A stretch of 64,000 nt of DNA from Candidatus Eiseniibacteriota bacterium (GTDB lineage: Bacteria > Eisenbacteria > RBG-16-71-46), in NCBI GenBank assembly GCA_016710095.1, contig JADJLL010000002.1, positions 1-64,000 of the forward strand, read 5' to 3'. The position numbers and the translations under genes were made by a program. Positions within the stretch are counted from its first letter, which is position 1. Every line of letters begins with the position of its first letter. Shown here in pieces: positions 29,395-38,391 of this stretch. The notes under the pieces are model-generated. The model was not told the DNA's origin. It made no database searches and was given only the letters and a program-made list of their open reading frames with translations.

Positions 29395-30282
29395 CTGGCC
29401 CCCGAAAGCGACGAACGCGAAGCAGCGCTGCGCGCCGCACGCGAAGCCGAAGCCGCCGTCGCCGCGCGCACCGAGCACTCGCGCCGCCGCGGGCTGCTCT
29501 GGGATCGCGTGGTCGCCGCGCAGGGCGCGCTGCTCCCCGCGGGCGCGCCCGAGTGGCTGTGGGAGGCGGGCCGCAATGAAGAGCGCATCGAGGTGCTCGA
29601 GTCGCTCCTGCCGGGGCCGCTCGAGCGCACGTGCGCCTGCCTGCGCGTGCTCGGGGCCGCGGCGCCGGAGTGGCACGTCGGCATGCCGCTCGACCGGCTC
29701 GTCGAGCCCTACCTGCACGATCGCATCGGTGGCGAACTCGTGGGCGCGGCGGTCGAGCGCGTGCTCGAGGAGCCGGTCGGGATGGCGGGCTCGGCGCGCT
29801 GGCTGCTGCACGCGGGCGGCGCGGCGCACCTGGTGACGCACGACGCCGCGCGCTTCGTGGCCGAGACCGCGAAGTGGACGCTCGAGCATCCGGTGCCGCG
29901 CAATCGCACCGAGACGCTCGAAGTGCTCGCGCGCATCCATTCGCCGTTCGTCGTGCCGCTGCTGCACGCGGTGCTCGCGGGCTTCTTCAAGCCGCGCGCG
30001 GCCACGCCCGAAGAGGCCGAGCTCTGCGACCTGTTCGGTGAGCCCGGCACGTTCTTCGTGGACGACGACCACCTGCTGCGCGGCACGAGCGATCGCGCGT
30101 ACTCGGCGCTGCTGCTCGCGCGCCGCGGCGAGCGCGGCATCCGTCCGCGCATCCTCGACCTCATGGACGCCGCGGGGCGCGAGGACTTCCACGCGCTCGC
30201 GCTCGCGATGGAAGCGCTCGAGGCGCTCGATGCGCCGCAGGCGCCGCAAGCGCCGGAAATGCCCGACGACGCGGACGAGTAG
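29395..30282 (+). CDS. hypothetical alpha-helical protein
   Basis: The protein is about 295 residues, almost wholly helical and rich in Ala/Leu/Glu/Arg (EREAALRAAREAEAAVAART; LEVLESLLPGPLERT; ALALAMEALEALDAP). It ends in an acidic tail. I do not recognise a family; a HEAT-like repeat protein is possible. The frame is protein-like back to about 29395, where CTG follows GGAGGA (29385-29390). The first ATG/GTG/TTG in frame is GTG 29509, which would cut off a well-behaved helix. The start is therefore uncertain, possibly a CTG. Confidence 0.55.
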   Translation: MAPESDEREAALRAAREAEAAVAARTEHSRRRGLLWDRVVAAQGALLPAGAPEWLWEAGRNEERIEVLESLLPGPLERTCACLRVLGAAAPEWHVGMPLDRLVEPYLHDRIGGELVGAAVERVLEEPVGMAGSARWLLHAGGAAHLVTHDAARFVAETAKWTLEHPVPRNRTETLEVLARIHSPFVVPLLHAVLAGFFKPRAATPEEAELCDLFGEPGTFFVDDDHLLRGTSDRAYSALLLARRGERGIRPRILDLMDAAGREDFHALALAMEALEALDAPQAPQAPEMPDDADE

Positions 30283-30682
30283 ACGGCGGCGCGCCGCTCC
30301 GCGGACGGAACGGCGCGCGCCCAGGAATATCCGGCCGGTGGGGAACCGCGTGTGTACGCGATCCCCCTGCCCAGGCCCGGGCTCCGGCCGGTGGCCGGGT
30401 CGCTAACCCAGCCGCAGGACCGGCCGCGATGGCGCGCGTGTGCGCGCGATCGACGAGCGCGGGAAAGTCGGGATCGTGTGTGGGATGGCCTGACCGTGGT
30501 GACGCAAGTGTGCGGCTCCGTGCGCGGCATCGCGCCGCGCGTGCGCCCGGTCGAGGCGAAGTGCGGAAAAAGCACGCGGGAGGGCGACTGATGGCGTCGC
30601 GCCCTCCCGGTGCCGAGACAAAACCACGCGCGTGCGAGGCGGCGCAAGAAGAAAATGCGCCGCCCCGCGCCGTGCGAACGTT
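30283..30682. other. intergenic region with convergent gene ends
   Basis: Between the plus-strand helical protein and the minus-strand receptor I see no gene. There are GGCCGG-rich hairpins (about 30330-30400) and, near 30567-30609, the terminator of the receptor transcript. Confidence 0.6.
30567..30609 (-). terminator. Rho-independent terminator of the copper-receptor transcript
   Basis: On the minus strand CGGGAGGGCG (30609-30600) pairs with CGCCCTCCCG (30586-30577), and CGTGCTTTTTCC follows. It lies about 75 nt after the receptor stop. Confidence 0.7.
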
Positions 30683-32564
30683 CTAGTCCCCGAACGTCAC
30701 GAGCAGGCGAACGCTGCGCCCCGGCTCCTGCACGCGCACACCCGCGGAGAACGGATCGCGCGCATAGGAGAGATGCTCGGCGTAGAGCGCGTTCGTCACG
30801 TTGTCCACTTCGAGCGCGAAGCGAGTGCGAGCGGTCGGGATCCAGTCGATCCCGAGATCCGCGCGTCCCCATGCAGCGGTGGGGAGCTCCATGAGCGTCG
30901 TGTCCACGCGGCGCTGCGCTCCGGCGGCCTCGAAGCGCACGAGTGCGCGCAGGCCGTGCCCGAGCGACGGACGCGCCACGAGCGACGCCAGGAAGGGCGG
31001 GGCCTCGGCCAGCGCGCGGTCGCCGTCGAGGTTCCAGCCGAGCGTGTACGACGTGCTCCACTCGAACACGCCCATTCGTCCGTCGGCCCGTGCGGTCGCG
31101 AGCGCGACGTCGGTGTTCACGTACGTCACCGCCGAGGTCGTGCCCGAGCGGCGCGCGAACGGGCAGCACGTACGCGTCCACGTACGAGCCGCCGAGTTCC
31201 AGCCGCGCGAGAGACGACCGCCACTCGCCGCGCAGCGACGCGCGCACCGGCGCGCGCAGCGACGGCGAGCCGGTCCAGTCGGGCTTGCGTGTCCCCATCA
31301 TCATGGGGCGGCGCACCGTGATGAAGAGCTGCTCGGCGGTCGGCGCTTCCGAAGCGAGCTCGGCCGACAGCCCGGCTCCCATGCGGCCGCTCGCCGCCCA
31401 CGTGCGATCCACACCGAGGGCGAAGGGCAGGAACCACGCTTCCGACGAAGCGCCGGGATCGAACGTGCGATACACGCTCATCCGGCTGCGGTCGGAGATC
31501 CACGCCTGCGTGAGTGCGAGCCGGGCATGAGCGCGCGTCTCCCCGGCGCCGAAGCGGCGAGCGAGGCCCGCCGACCACTGCCGGTATCGCGGGATCATCG
31601 CGTTCTCGACCCGCGACATGCTCGTGGCGATCGTGTTGCTCGCGTTCCAGTGGCGCAGGAACGTCTCGCCCTCGAAGCCGCGCCACGTGCCCGTCGCGCC
31701 CGCGGTGAACTGGTCCGCCGCCGTGCTCATGCCCATCGTCGCGCGGCGAAGGCCGTTGTCCATGAGGTGCTGCGAGCGGTTCGCGTACAGCTTCGCGCCC
31801 GCCCACGCGAGCGAGCCGTTCCAGACGATGTTCTCGCGCTCGTCCATCTGCAGGTAGGCGTAAGGAACGTCCTCGGTGCGCGAGACCTGCGCGTGCGCCG
31901 TCGCCCGGCCGAGCGCGGCGTGCCACGAAAGGTCGGACTGCGACCACTTCACGTCGGTGTCGCGGTAGCCGTACAACTCGCTGAACGAACGTTCGCGGGC
32001 GTCGCGATAGGAACGTCCGCCCGCCGCCCGCAACGCGACGCGCTGGCCGCGTCCCTCGAGCGACGCGGTCGCCGAGCCTTCGCTCGTGACTCCCGCTCCG
32101 CCTTCGATGCCGCCGCGTACACGCCACTCGCTCGAAGGCGCGCGGCGCTCGAGCGCCAGTTCGCCCGCGAGTCCGGCGGTCGGCGCCGCCGAGGTGCGAT
32201 CCCAGGTGACGGACGCGAGCTCGATCGGCAGCGCGAGCGTCGTCGGCGGGTCCATGCGATTCGGGCAGGCGCAGTGGTAGCGCTCGCCGTCCACCGTGGC
32301 GGGAAGATCGGCGCGGCGGAAGCCGTCGGCGTTGAGGTCCGCCGACAGTGAAGGGCCGCGCCGTACGACGTGCAGGCCGAGCTGCGCGAGCGAGCGGTTC
32401 AAGTCCTCGCGGCCGGGAAGAATGGTGGTGGCGCCGAAGACGAGCTGGCGCGAGTGGACGAGCGTGGTGTCGAGGTCGAACGCGACGGCGGCGGGCTGCG
32501 CCGCAACGCCGGTGCATGTCGCGGCCAGACCGATCACGGTCAGGACGCCGAACAGGATGCGCAT
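30683..32564 (-). CDS. TonB-dependent outer-membrane receptor, OprC/NosA-like (copper), frame-interrupted
   Basis: The N-terminus has a signal peptide (about 1-22), then a plug domain (REDLNRSLAQLG, SADLNADGFRRADLP) containing CPNRMDPPTT. This matches the copper-receptor plug, with Cys100 and Met104 as CxxxM; HLM at 266-268 (ANRSQHLMDNG) supplies the HxM half of the OprC copper site. A beta-barrel follows. Near 31145-31160 the frame changes; the last ~155 residues (TYVNTDVALATARADG to RLLVTFGD) read in a second frame. Total length is about 627 residues. It would import copper with energy from TonB. ATG 32564 follows GGGAG. It lies 131 nt after the Cys-rich gene. Confidence 0.82.
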
Positions 32565-32695
32565 GAATGAACTCCCGGGCGGGCGCGCGTCGGCGCCCGC
32601 GTCTCACGGAACGAGGGGGGCGGCCGGTCGCCGCAGGGCGGCGCCGGGCGCGTGGATGCGGCCGCACGCCCGGGAAGGGCGACGGCCGGCTCTGC

Positions 32696-33127
32696 TCACA
32701 CGCGTTCGGAGTTGGGAGGGCGCTCGGGAGAGGGCGTCGCGCGGTCGGAGGCGCGCAGCGCCGGCGCGGCGAAGCGCAGCTCGCGCGCGAAGCCGCGGAG
32801 CACGCAGGCGTGCGTCACCGCGACGAAGGGATCGAGCACCGGTGCCGCGTGCGTCCGGACGGGAGCGCGCCGGCAGGCGTTCGACACGCAGGTCTCGCCC
32901 GGCGTGGGCTCGGGCGCCCGTGCCGTGCTGCAGACTGCCGCAACCGGCTCGTGCTGGCAGCAGTCCCCTTCGCACGTGCACCGCGCGTCGATTCCGGTCT
33001 CGGCGCAGCAGCACCACGTGCTCGGCGCCTTCGCCGCGCGCGGCGCCAGTTCGAGCGCGCTCGTGCCGAAGACGGCGAGCACGAACGCGAGCAGCAGCGC
33101 GACGGCGGGACGCAGGAGCCGATTCAT
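32696..33127 (-). CDS. small exported Cys-rich protein, putative metal-binding
   Basis: The 143-residue product starts with a hydrophobic signal or anchor (about 5-24). A cluster of eleven cysteines follows, including CCC (39-41), CTC (50-52), CC (56-57) with a following His, and C66, C80 and C85. The C-terminal half is Ala/Arg/Pro-rich. I do not recognise the family. Position between a methyltransferase gene and a copper-type receptor gene, on the same strand, suggests a periplasmic copper-binding or reducing partner; this is inference. ATG 33127 overlaps the stop of the upstream gene (ATGA). Confidence 0.6.
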   Translation of the reverse strand: MNRLLRPAVALLLAFVLAVFGTSALELAPRAAKAPSTWCCCAETGIDARCTCEGDCCQHEPVAAVCSTARAPEPTPGETCVSNACRRAPVRTHAAPVLDPFVAVTHACVLRGFARELRFAAPALRASDRATPSPERPPNSERV

Positions 33128-33891
33128 CGCGGCGCCGCCGGCAGGTAGAGCGTGCGCGCCTTGAGCTCGCGGTGATCGAGGCCCGCGGCGCGGTCCATGA
33201 GCGCGAGGCGCTCGGGCAGGCGCGGCGTGAACTTCCATTCGTCGGCACGGCCGCCGAGCGCGCGGAAGAAGCCCGCCCACTCGTCCCACCACGGGCTCAT
33301 GCGGCGCGCGATCGGTTCGATCACGAGCACGCTCGCTCCGCCGCGGCGCCATTCCTCGACTCGCGCGGACAGTGCGTCGCGCTCGTCGTCGTCGAGTTCG
33401 TTGACCGCCCAGCCGAGCGTGACGAGCGTGTGCCCGGCCGCGGGCCGCGCGCGCAGCAGGTCGCCCGGGCGCGTCTTCGCGGTGATGCCGAAGGCTTCGG
33501 CGTTCCAGTTCGCCTCGCCGATCGCCCAGCGATTGCGATCCACGCCGTCGAGCGGCACGGAGCCACACGCGAGCGACGCGGCGAGCCCGACGACACCCGT
33601 GCCGCACCCGAGGTCGAGCACGTGCGTCGGCGAGGTCGCGGGAATCTCGAGCGCGCGCACGACGTGGTCGGCGACGAGGAAGTGCAGCGGCCCGTAGAAG
33701 AGCGCGAACGCCGCGCGCTTGCCCGCCGACTCGAGGTCGGCGCCGGCCTGCAGCCTGTCGCGGCGCTGCACGTAGACGGCGGACAGCGCTTCGAGCGCGC
33801 GTCGCACCTCGGGAAACGTGAGTGTCGCGAGGTGGCGCGCTTCGAGCGCGTCGAACCAGCGCGTGAAGGGCGTGTCGGAGGAAGTGAACAT
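33124..33891 (-). CDS. class I SAM-dependent methyltransferase
   Basis: The 255-residue protein has the SAM-binding motif I VLDLGCGTGVVGLA (about residues 92-105), motif II region VPLDGVDRN, and a later VLVIEPIARRMSPWWDEW loop. The N-terminal helical part (RWFDALEARHLATLTFPEVRRALEAL) may select substrate. The target is unknown. ATG 33891 is favoured over an upstream start because TATCCT (33907-33902) ends 10 nt before it, a near-leaderless arrangement. It heads a three-gene minus-strand operon with the Cys-rich protein and the receptor. Confidence 0.75.
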   Translation of the reverse strand: MFTSSDTPFTRWFDALEARHLATLTFPEVRRALEALSAVYVQRRDRLQAGADLESAGKRAAFALFYGPLHFLVADHVVRALEIPATSPTHVLDLGCGTGVVGLAASLACGSVPLDGVDRNRWAIGEANWNAEAFGITAKTRPGDLLRARPAAGHTLVTLGWAVNELDDDERDALSARVEEWRRGGASVLVIEPIARRMSPWWDEWAGFFRALGGRADEWKFTPRLPERLALMDRAAGLDHRELKARTLYLPAAPR

Positions 33892-34033
33892 GTCGGCGCG
33901 CAGGATAGGGGAGACCGCCTGCCGTCGCACGCGACGCGGCATGCACCCAAAGGCGCATAGGAGCGCCGCTCGTTCGCGCCCACAATCAAGTGCACCCCCG
34001 GGCCTCGTGCCTGTTCCCGATCCGGAGTCCTCC

Positions 34034-36385
34034 GTGCGCCTCGCATCGATCGCATTACTCGCCCTGACGCTGCTGGCGCTTTGCGCCGCTCCCGCCGCCG
34101 CCTACTGGCCGAACGTGTCTTCCAACGCCGGGATCCCGATCGGCACCGCCGAGATGGAGGTGCTCCCTCGGCCCTCGATGCAGCCCGACGGCGAGGGCGG
34201 GCTCTTCGTGGCCTACAGCTGCTACGTCGCGGGCCAGTGGGACATCCGGGCGCAACACGTGCGCTTCGACGGCGTGCCGATGTGGGGCGCCGCCGGGGCC
34301 GTCGTGTGCGACGCTCCGGGCAATCAAGCGATGCCCTCGCTGTGCGTGGATCAGGGCGGTGGCGTGTTCGTCGTGTGGCGCGATCAGCGCGTGGGTGGGA
34401 CGAGCGCGATCTACCTCCAGCACCTCGACGCGACCGGCACGACCCAGCTTCCGACGAACGGCACGCTGTTCCGGGGCTCGCTTGCCGATCTGTACCAGCT
34501 GCGCATCGTGGCCATGCCCGCGCAGCCCATGTGCGCGTGGGTCGTCTGGGGCACGAACCAGCAGATCAAGGCGAATCAGTGGATCGATCCCATGCGCGCA
34601 TTCACCACGGACGTGACGATCTGCAGCGCGGCGAACGAGCGGATCCTGACCGACGTGGTCGCGGACGAGAACGGCGCCGTCTGGGCCGCGTGGCGGGACG
34701 AACGTTCGGGCATCGGCCAGCCCTACGTGCAGTCGGTGGACTGGAGCGGCAATCCGGTGCTGGACGCGAACGGCGAGCTGCTCGCATCGGTGAGCTCGCT
34801 CTGGCTGGGTGACGGACCCTACCTGCAGATGGAAGGCGACTACTCCGTGCTCGCCGTGTATTCGATGGAGGGCGAGTTGTGGGCGCAGCGGCTTTCGGCC
34901 ACCGCGACACTCTGGTCGCGCCACGACCTCCTCAACTCGACCGACGTCGCCAATCTCCTGATCGCGTCCGACGGCTTCGACGGCATCGTGGCGGTGTTCG
35001 GAACGACGACGCGGCGCGCCGCCCGCATCACGTCCGGTGGCACGAGCCGCTGGGGACGCACACCGATCGATCTGCTCATCGGGACGCCCGAGTGGAACGA
35101 CGACCTCACGCTCGTGCCCGACTTCGCGGGCGGAGCGTTCTGCTTTTATCGCCCGAGCGGCGGCGGAGGGCTGTGGGCCCAGCACGTGACCGGGATCGGC
35201 GCGTTGCCGTGGGGAAGCGCGGGGCGGCTCGTCGCCGATCCCGCGATGCCGGCCATGCTGCCCTTCGCCGTGCACGACGGGCGTGGCGGTTCGCTGCTCT
35301 GCTGGCACCGGATTCCCGACGGCATTCCGGTCGCTCAGCGGCTCGATCGGTACGGCGAACTGGGAGACGCCGAGCCCTCGATCTTCCGCGTGCGCGACGT
35401 CGCGGCGGACCAGGGCGGGCAGGTCGTGGTCGAGTGGCGTGCGTCCTACCTCGACGCGCCGGCGTCGGAGCGTCGCGTCACGAGCTACAGCCTGTGGCGC
35501 CGCGTTCCCGTGGCGCTCGCGCAGCAATGGCTGGCGAACGGCGAAGCGAGCGAGGCGCCGGCGGCCGCGGCGCGCGTCTCGGGCCTCCGGGCGCTGCGTC
35601 AGGCCGGTGGGCCGGCGAACTGGTACGAGTGGATCGGTTCGTCTCCGGCGCGCGCGGGAATGTCCTACTACAGTGCCGTCGTGCCGACGACGACGGACTC
35701 CATGCCGGGATCGAATCCGTTCACCTACTTCATGGTGAGCGCGGAGCGCGACGGTGGCGCCGAATACTGGAACAGCGCGGCGGCCACCGGATATTCCGTG
35801 GACAACCTCGCGCCCTACGCACCGGGGGCGCTGCTCGCGCAGTCGCTGCCCGTGGGCGCACGGTTGAGCTGGGCGCGCAACGGCGAGGCCGACTTCGCGC
35901 GTTACCGCATCTTCGCAGGCGCCGATCCCGCGTTCGTGCCGAGCGACGTGACGCTGCTCGCCGAGCAGGCGGACACGGGTTACGTGGACGTCTTCGCGCG
36001 CCCCGGGCTCACGTACAAGGTCGTGGCGCTCGATGTGCACGGGAACCCGTCCGTGCCGGCGGTCGCCCGGCTCGCGGGCGCTCTCGATGCGCCGCCGCAT
36101 GCCGGTGGCGCGTTCGCGCTGGGTGCGCCGTTGCCGAACCCCGCGCGCGAGCGCGCTTCGTTCTCGCTCGTGCTTCCCGGCGAGGCCGAGGTCGCGATCG
36201 AGCTGTTCGACGCGGGCGGACGGCGCGTGAGCGTGACCCGATGCGGCGCGCTCGCCGCCGGCGTGCACACCTTGACCGCACCGCTGAAGAACGAACGTGG
36301 CGTGGCGCTCGCGAACGGCGTCTATCTGGCGCGCGTGACGACGCCGTTCGGGACGCGCGTGCGGCGGGTCGCCGTCCTGCGGTGA
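34034..36385 (+). CDS. secreted beta-propeller-like protein with C-terminal sorting domain
   Basis: The 783-residue protein has a signal peptide (about 1-23) and a long beta-rich region of propeller-like repeats with recurring Gly-Gly-hydrophobic-Trp patterns (GGLFVAYSCYVAG, GGVFVVWRDQRVG, GAVWAAWRDERSG, GGAFCFYRPSGGG). Fibronectin-like modules follow (about 455-690). The last ~85 residues (APLPNPARERASFSLVLPG to GVYLARVTT) form the FlgD-Ig/type-IX-like sorting domain common in FCB-related phyla. It is probably surface-exposed or released. GTG 34034 follows CCGGAG. Its ligand or role is unknown. Confidence 0.75.
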   Translation: MRLASIALLALTLLALCAAPAAAYWPNVSSNAGIPIGTAEMEVLPRPSMQPDGEGGLFVAYSCYVAGQWDIRAQHVRFDGVPMWGAAGAVVCDAPGNQAMPSLCVDQGGGVFVVWRDQRVGGTSAIYLQHLDATGTTQLPTNGTLFRGSLADLYQLRIVAMPAQPMCAWVVWGTNQQIKANQWIDPMRAFTTDVTICSAANERILTDVVADENGAVWAAWRDERSGIGQPYVQSVDWSGNPVLDANGELLASVSSLWLGDGPYLQMEGDYSVLAVYSMEGELWAQRLSATATLWSRHDLLNSTDVANLLIASDGFDGIVAVFGTTTRRAARITSGGTSRWGRTPIDLLIGTPEWNDDLTLVPDFAGGAFCFYRPSGGGGLWAQHVTGIGALPWGSAGRLVADPAMPAMLPFAVHDGRGGSLLCWHRIPDGIPVAQRLDRYGELGDAEPSIFRVRDVAADQGGQVVVEWRASYLDAPASERRVTSYSLWRRVPVALAQQWLANGEASEAPAAAARVSGLRALRQAGGPANWYEWIGSSPARAGMSYYSAVVPTTTDSMPGSNPFTYFMVSAERDGGAEYWNSAAATGYSVDNLAPYAPGALLAQSLPVGARLSWARNGEADFARYRIFAGADPAFVPSDVTLLAEQADTGYVDVFARPGLTYKVVALDVHGNPSVPAVARLAGALDAPPHAGGAFALGAPLPNPARERASFSLVLPGEAEVAIELFDAGGRRVSVTRCGALAAGVHTLTAPLKNERGVALANGVYLARVTTPFGTRVRRVAVLR

Positions 36386-36387
36386 GG

Positions 36388-36417
36388 GCGACAGCGCGAG
36401 TGTGCGTGGGCTAGGTT
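36388..36417 (+). promoter_or_regulatory. leaderless-type promoter of the HAD gene
   Basis: GCGACA (36388-36393) and TAGGTT (36412-36417) are 18 bp apart. The -10 box ends 6 nt before ATG 36424, with no Shine-Dalgarno. Confidence 0.45.
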
Positions 36418-36423
36418 GCGCGC

Positions 36424-37089
36424 ATGACTCGTGCTCTCGCCGCCGTCTTCGATCTCGACGGCACGCTGGTGGACAACATGACGTACCACGGTGACTCGTG
36501 GGTCGCGCTCGCGCGGCGGCTGGGCTCGGCCGCGACGCGCGAGGACTTCGAGTTGCGCTGGGCGGGCAAGACCGCGCGCGAGATCTTTCCCGCGCTGCTC
36601 GGGCGCGACGTGCCGGAAGCGGAAGCCGCGGCGCTCGAGCACGAGAAGGAGTCCGCGTACCGCGCGGCCTACGCGCCGCACCTGGCGCCGCTGGCCGGCT
36701 TGGGCGCGTTCCTGGACCGGCTCGACGCGGCGGGCGTGAAGCTCGCGATCGCGAGCGCGGCTCCGGTCGAGAACCGCGACTTCGTGCTCGAAGGGCTCGG
36801 GCTCGCTGGGCGCTTCGTGGCGCTCGCCACGCCGGGACCGGGCGTGCGCGGAAAGCCGCACCCCGATCTCTTCGTGCGCGCGGCCGAACTGGCCGGCGTG
36901 CCGTGCGAGCGGTGCGTGGCGTTCGAGGACGCGGTGAACGGCGTGCTCGCGGCGCGCGCGGCGGGCATGGCGGTCGTCGGCGTGCGCACGGCCGCGAGCG
37001 ACGCGGCGCTGCGCGAGGCCGGCGCGTTCACGACGATCGCCGACTACGCGGCGCTCACGCCGGAGCTCGAAGCCGCGCTGTTCGGCTGA
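36424..37089 (+). CDS. HAD-superfamily phosphatase/phosphomutase (beta-PGM subfamily)
   Basis: The 221-residue protein has HAD motif I FDLDGTLVDN with the nucleophile and acid Asp pair, a helical cap (about 20-85), motif II IASAAP, motif III Lys in GKPHPDLF and motif IV FEDAVNGVLAARAAGM. It is closest in style to beta-phosphoglucomutase/phosphoglycolate-phosphatase-like enzymes. The substrate cannot be told. A leaderless promoter directly precedes it. It ends 22 bp from the convergent START-like gene. Confidence 0.85.
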   Translation: MTRALAAVFDLDGTLVDNMTYHGDSWVALARRLGSAATREDFELRWAGKTAREIFPALLGRDVPEAEAAALEHEKESAYRAAYAPHLAPLAGLGAFLDRLDAAGVKLAIASAAPVENRDFVLEGLGLAGRFVALATPGPGVRGKPHPDLFVRAAELAGVPCERCVAFEDAVNGVLAARAAGMAVVGVRTAASDAALREAGAFTTIADYAALTPELEAALFG

Positions 37090-37111
37090 CGCGGCGCGAG
37101 GCCGCGCTCGG

Positions 37112-37621
37112 TCAGCCCAGCATCTTCGCGATCACCTCGTAGCGGTGGCGGAAGATGCCGTCGAGCATCGGGCGCACGAGCAGCGCGTGCGCGGGATGCG
37201 ACAGCGGCGCGAGCGGCAGCCGGTACTCGACGCGGTCCTCCATGCGCGTCCCCGCGCCCTCGGCGCGGAACGTGTGGTGGTGGACCCACTTCGCGTACGG
37301 ACCCTGCAGCTGCGTGTCCACGAACTCGACGCCCGGCCGCCAGCGGTCGATGCGCGTGAGCCACTTCATGGGAATACCCTGCAGCTTGATGCGGTATTCG
37401 ATCAGCGTGCCGTCGTGCATCGCGATGGGCATGGGCGTCCGGATGTCGAAGCCCAGGTGCGGCGGCGTGATGCGTTCGAGATTGCGCGCGTCCGAAAAGA
37501 ACGCGAAGGTCTCCTCCAGCGGGCGCGGCACGTACTGTGTGGTCGTGAGCACGAAGCCGGCGCCGTCGGGACGGATGACGGGAGCGGGCGAAGTCGGCGT
37601 GGCGGTCGGGGCGTCGTTCAT
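37112..37621 (-). CDS. SRPBCC family (START-like) protein
   Basis: The 169-residue product has the family pattern FVLTTTQYVPRPLEETFAFFSDARNLERITPPHLGF, then IEYRIKLQGIPMKWLTRID, GPYAKWVHHHTFRAEGAGTRMEDRVEYRLP and a C-terminal helix. It closely resembles the widespread cyclase/dehydrase-like SRPBCC proteins of unknown ligand. ATG 37621 follows CGGAGA. It is divergent from the DUF4126 gene. Confidence 0.85.
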   Translation of the reverse strand: MNDAPTATPTSPAPVIRPDGAGFVLTTTQYVPRPLEETFAFFSDARNLERITPPHLGFDIRTPMPIAMHDGTLIEYRIKLQGIPMKWLTRIDRWRPGVEFVDTQLQGPYAKWVHHHTFRAEGAGTRMEDRVEYRLPLAPLSHPAHALLVRPMLDGIFRHRYEVIAKMLG

Positions 37622-37725
37622 GAAAGAGTCTCCGGGTGCGCGGCGTTCGATGCGGGTGCCGCGCCCGGGTTGTGGGTCATTTCCCGCGCGGCCGAAGGGC
37701 AGCCGGAATGGGAGAGCCTCGGACG

Positions 37726-38358
37726 ATGGATCGGATCGATCTCACGCAGTGGATCGCGCTCGCGGCCGCGCTCGGCCTGGCGAGCGGCGTGCGGCTCTAC
37801 GCTGTGCTGCTCGTGCTCGGACTGGTCGGGCGCTACGACCTCGCACCGCTGCCGCACGCGTTCGCGCCGCTGTCGCATCCGCTCGTGCTCGGCGCCGCGG
37901 CGTTCATGGTCCTCGTCGAACTGCTCGCGGACAAGATTCCCGCGGTCGACACGTTGTGGGATTCGGTGCACACGTTCATCCGCATTCCCGCCGGTGCGGC
38001 CCTCGCCGCAGCCGTGTTCGGCGGCGCGCCCACCGAGTGGACGATCGCCGCGGGCATCCTCGGCGGATCGCTCGCCGCGACGAGCCACTTCGCCAAGGCC
38101 GGCACGCGCGTGGCGGTGAACACCTCGCCCGAGCCGCTGTCGAACTTCCTGGTTTCGACGCTCGAGGACTTCGGCGTCGGCGGGCTGCTGTGGCTCGCGT
38201 TCGCGCATCCGTGGGTGGCGATCGCCGCGGTCGCGATCTGCGTCGTGCTCGCCCTCGTGCTGCTGCACGCGCTCGTGAAGCTCGTGCGCGGCGGCGTCCG
38301 GCGGTTGTTCCCGCCCCGGGGCGAGGCGGGCGAGGGCTCGCGCGGACCGGCACGCTGA
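37726..38358 (+). CDS. DUF4126 family membrane protein
   Basis: The 210-residue hydrophobic protein matches DUF4126: GLASGVRLYAVLLVLGLVGR, VELLADKIPAVDTLWDSVHTFIRIPAGA, and SHFAKAGTRVAVNTSPEPLSNFLVSTLEDF. About five membrane segments are expected. Function is unknown. ATG 37726 has GGGAGAG upstream; an in-frame ATG at 37708 (after GAAGGG) would add six residues. It runs in the same direction as engB, which has its own promoter. Confidence 0.85.
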   Translation: MDRIDLTQWIALAAALGLASGVRLYAVLLVLGLVGRYDLAPLPHAFAPLSHPLVLGAAAFMVLVELLADKIPAVDTLWDSVHTFIRIPAGAALAAAVFGGAPTEWTIAAGILGGSLAATSHFAKAGTRVAVNTSPEPLSNFLVSTLEDFGVGGLLWLAFAHPWVAIAAVAICVVLALVLLHALVKLVRGGVRRLFPPRGEAGEGSRGPAR

Positions 38359-38384
38359 CGCGGAAGCCCCCGCGCGGGTAGGAT
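38355..38384 (+). promoter_or_regulatory. leaderless-type promoter of engB
   Basis: CTGACG (38355-38360) overlaps the DUF4126 stop; TAGGAT (38379-38384) follows after 18 bp and ends 7 nt before ATG 38392. The in-frame ATG at 38383 lies inside the -10 box, so it cannot be the start if this promoter is used. Confidence 0.55.
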
Positions 38385-38391
38385 GCGCGCC

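Noticed and set aside
30325..30400. Direct repeats of CCGGCCGGTGG
   Set aside because: Only two short copies in a GC-rich spacer, compatible with chance in this composition.
38383..38391. ATG at 38383 as the start of engB
   Set aside because: It lies inside the -10 box TAGGAT and would add only MRA before the family N-terminus.
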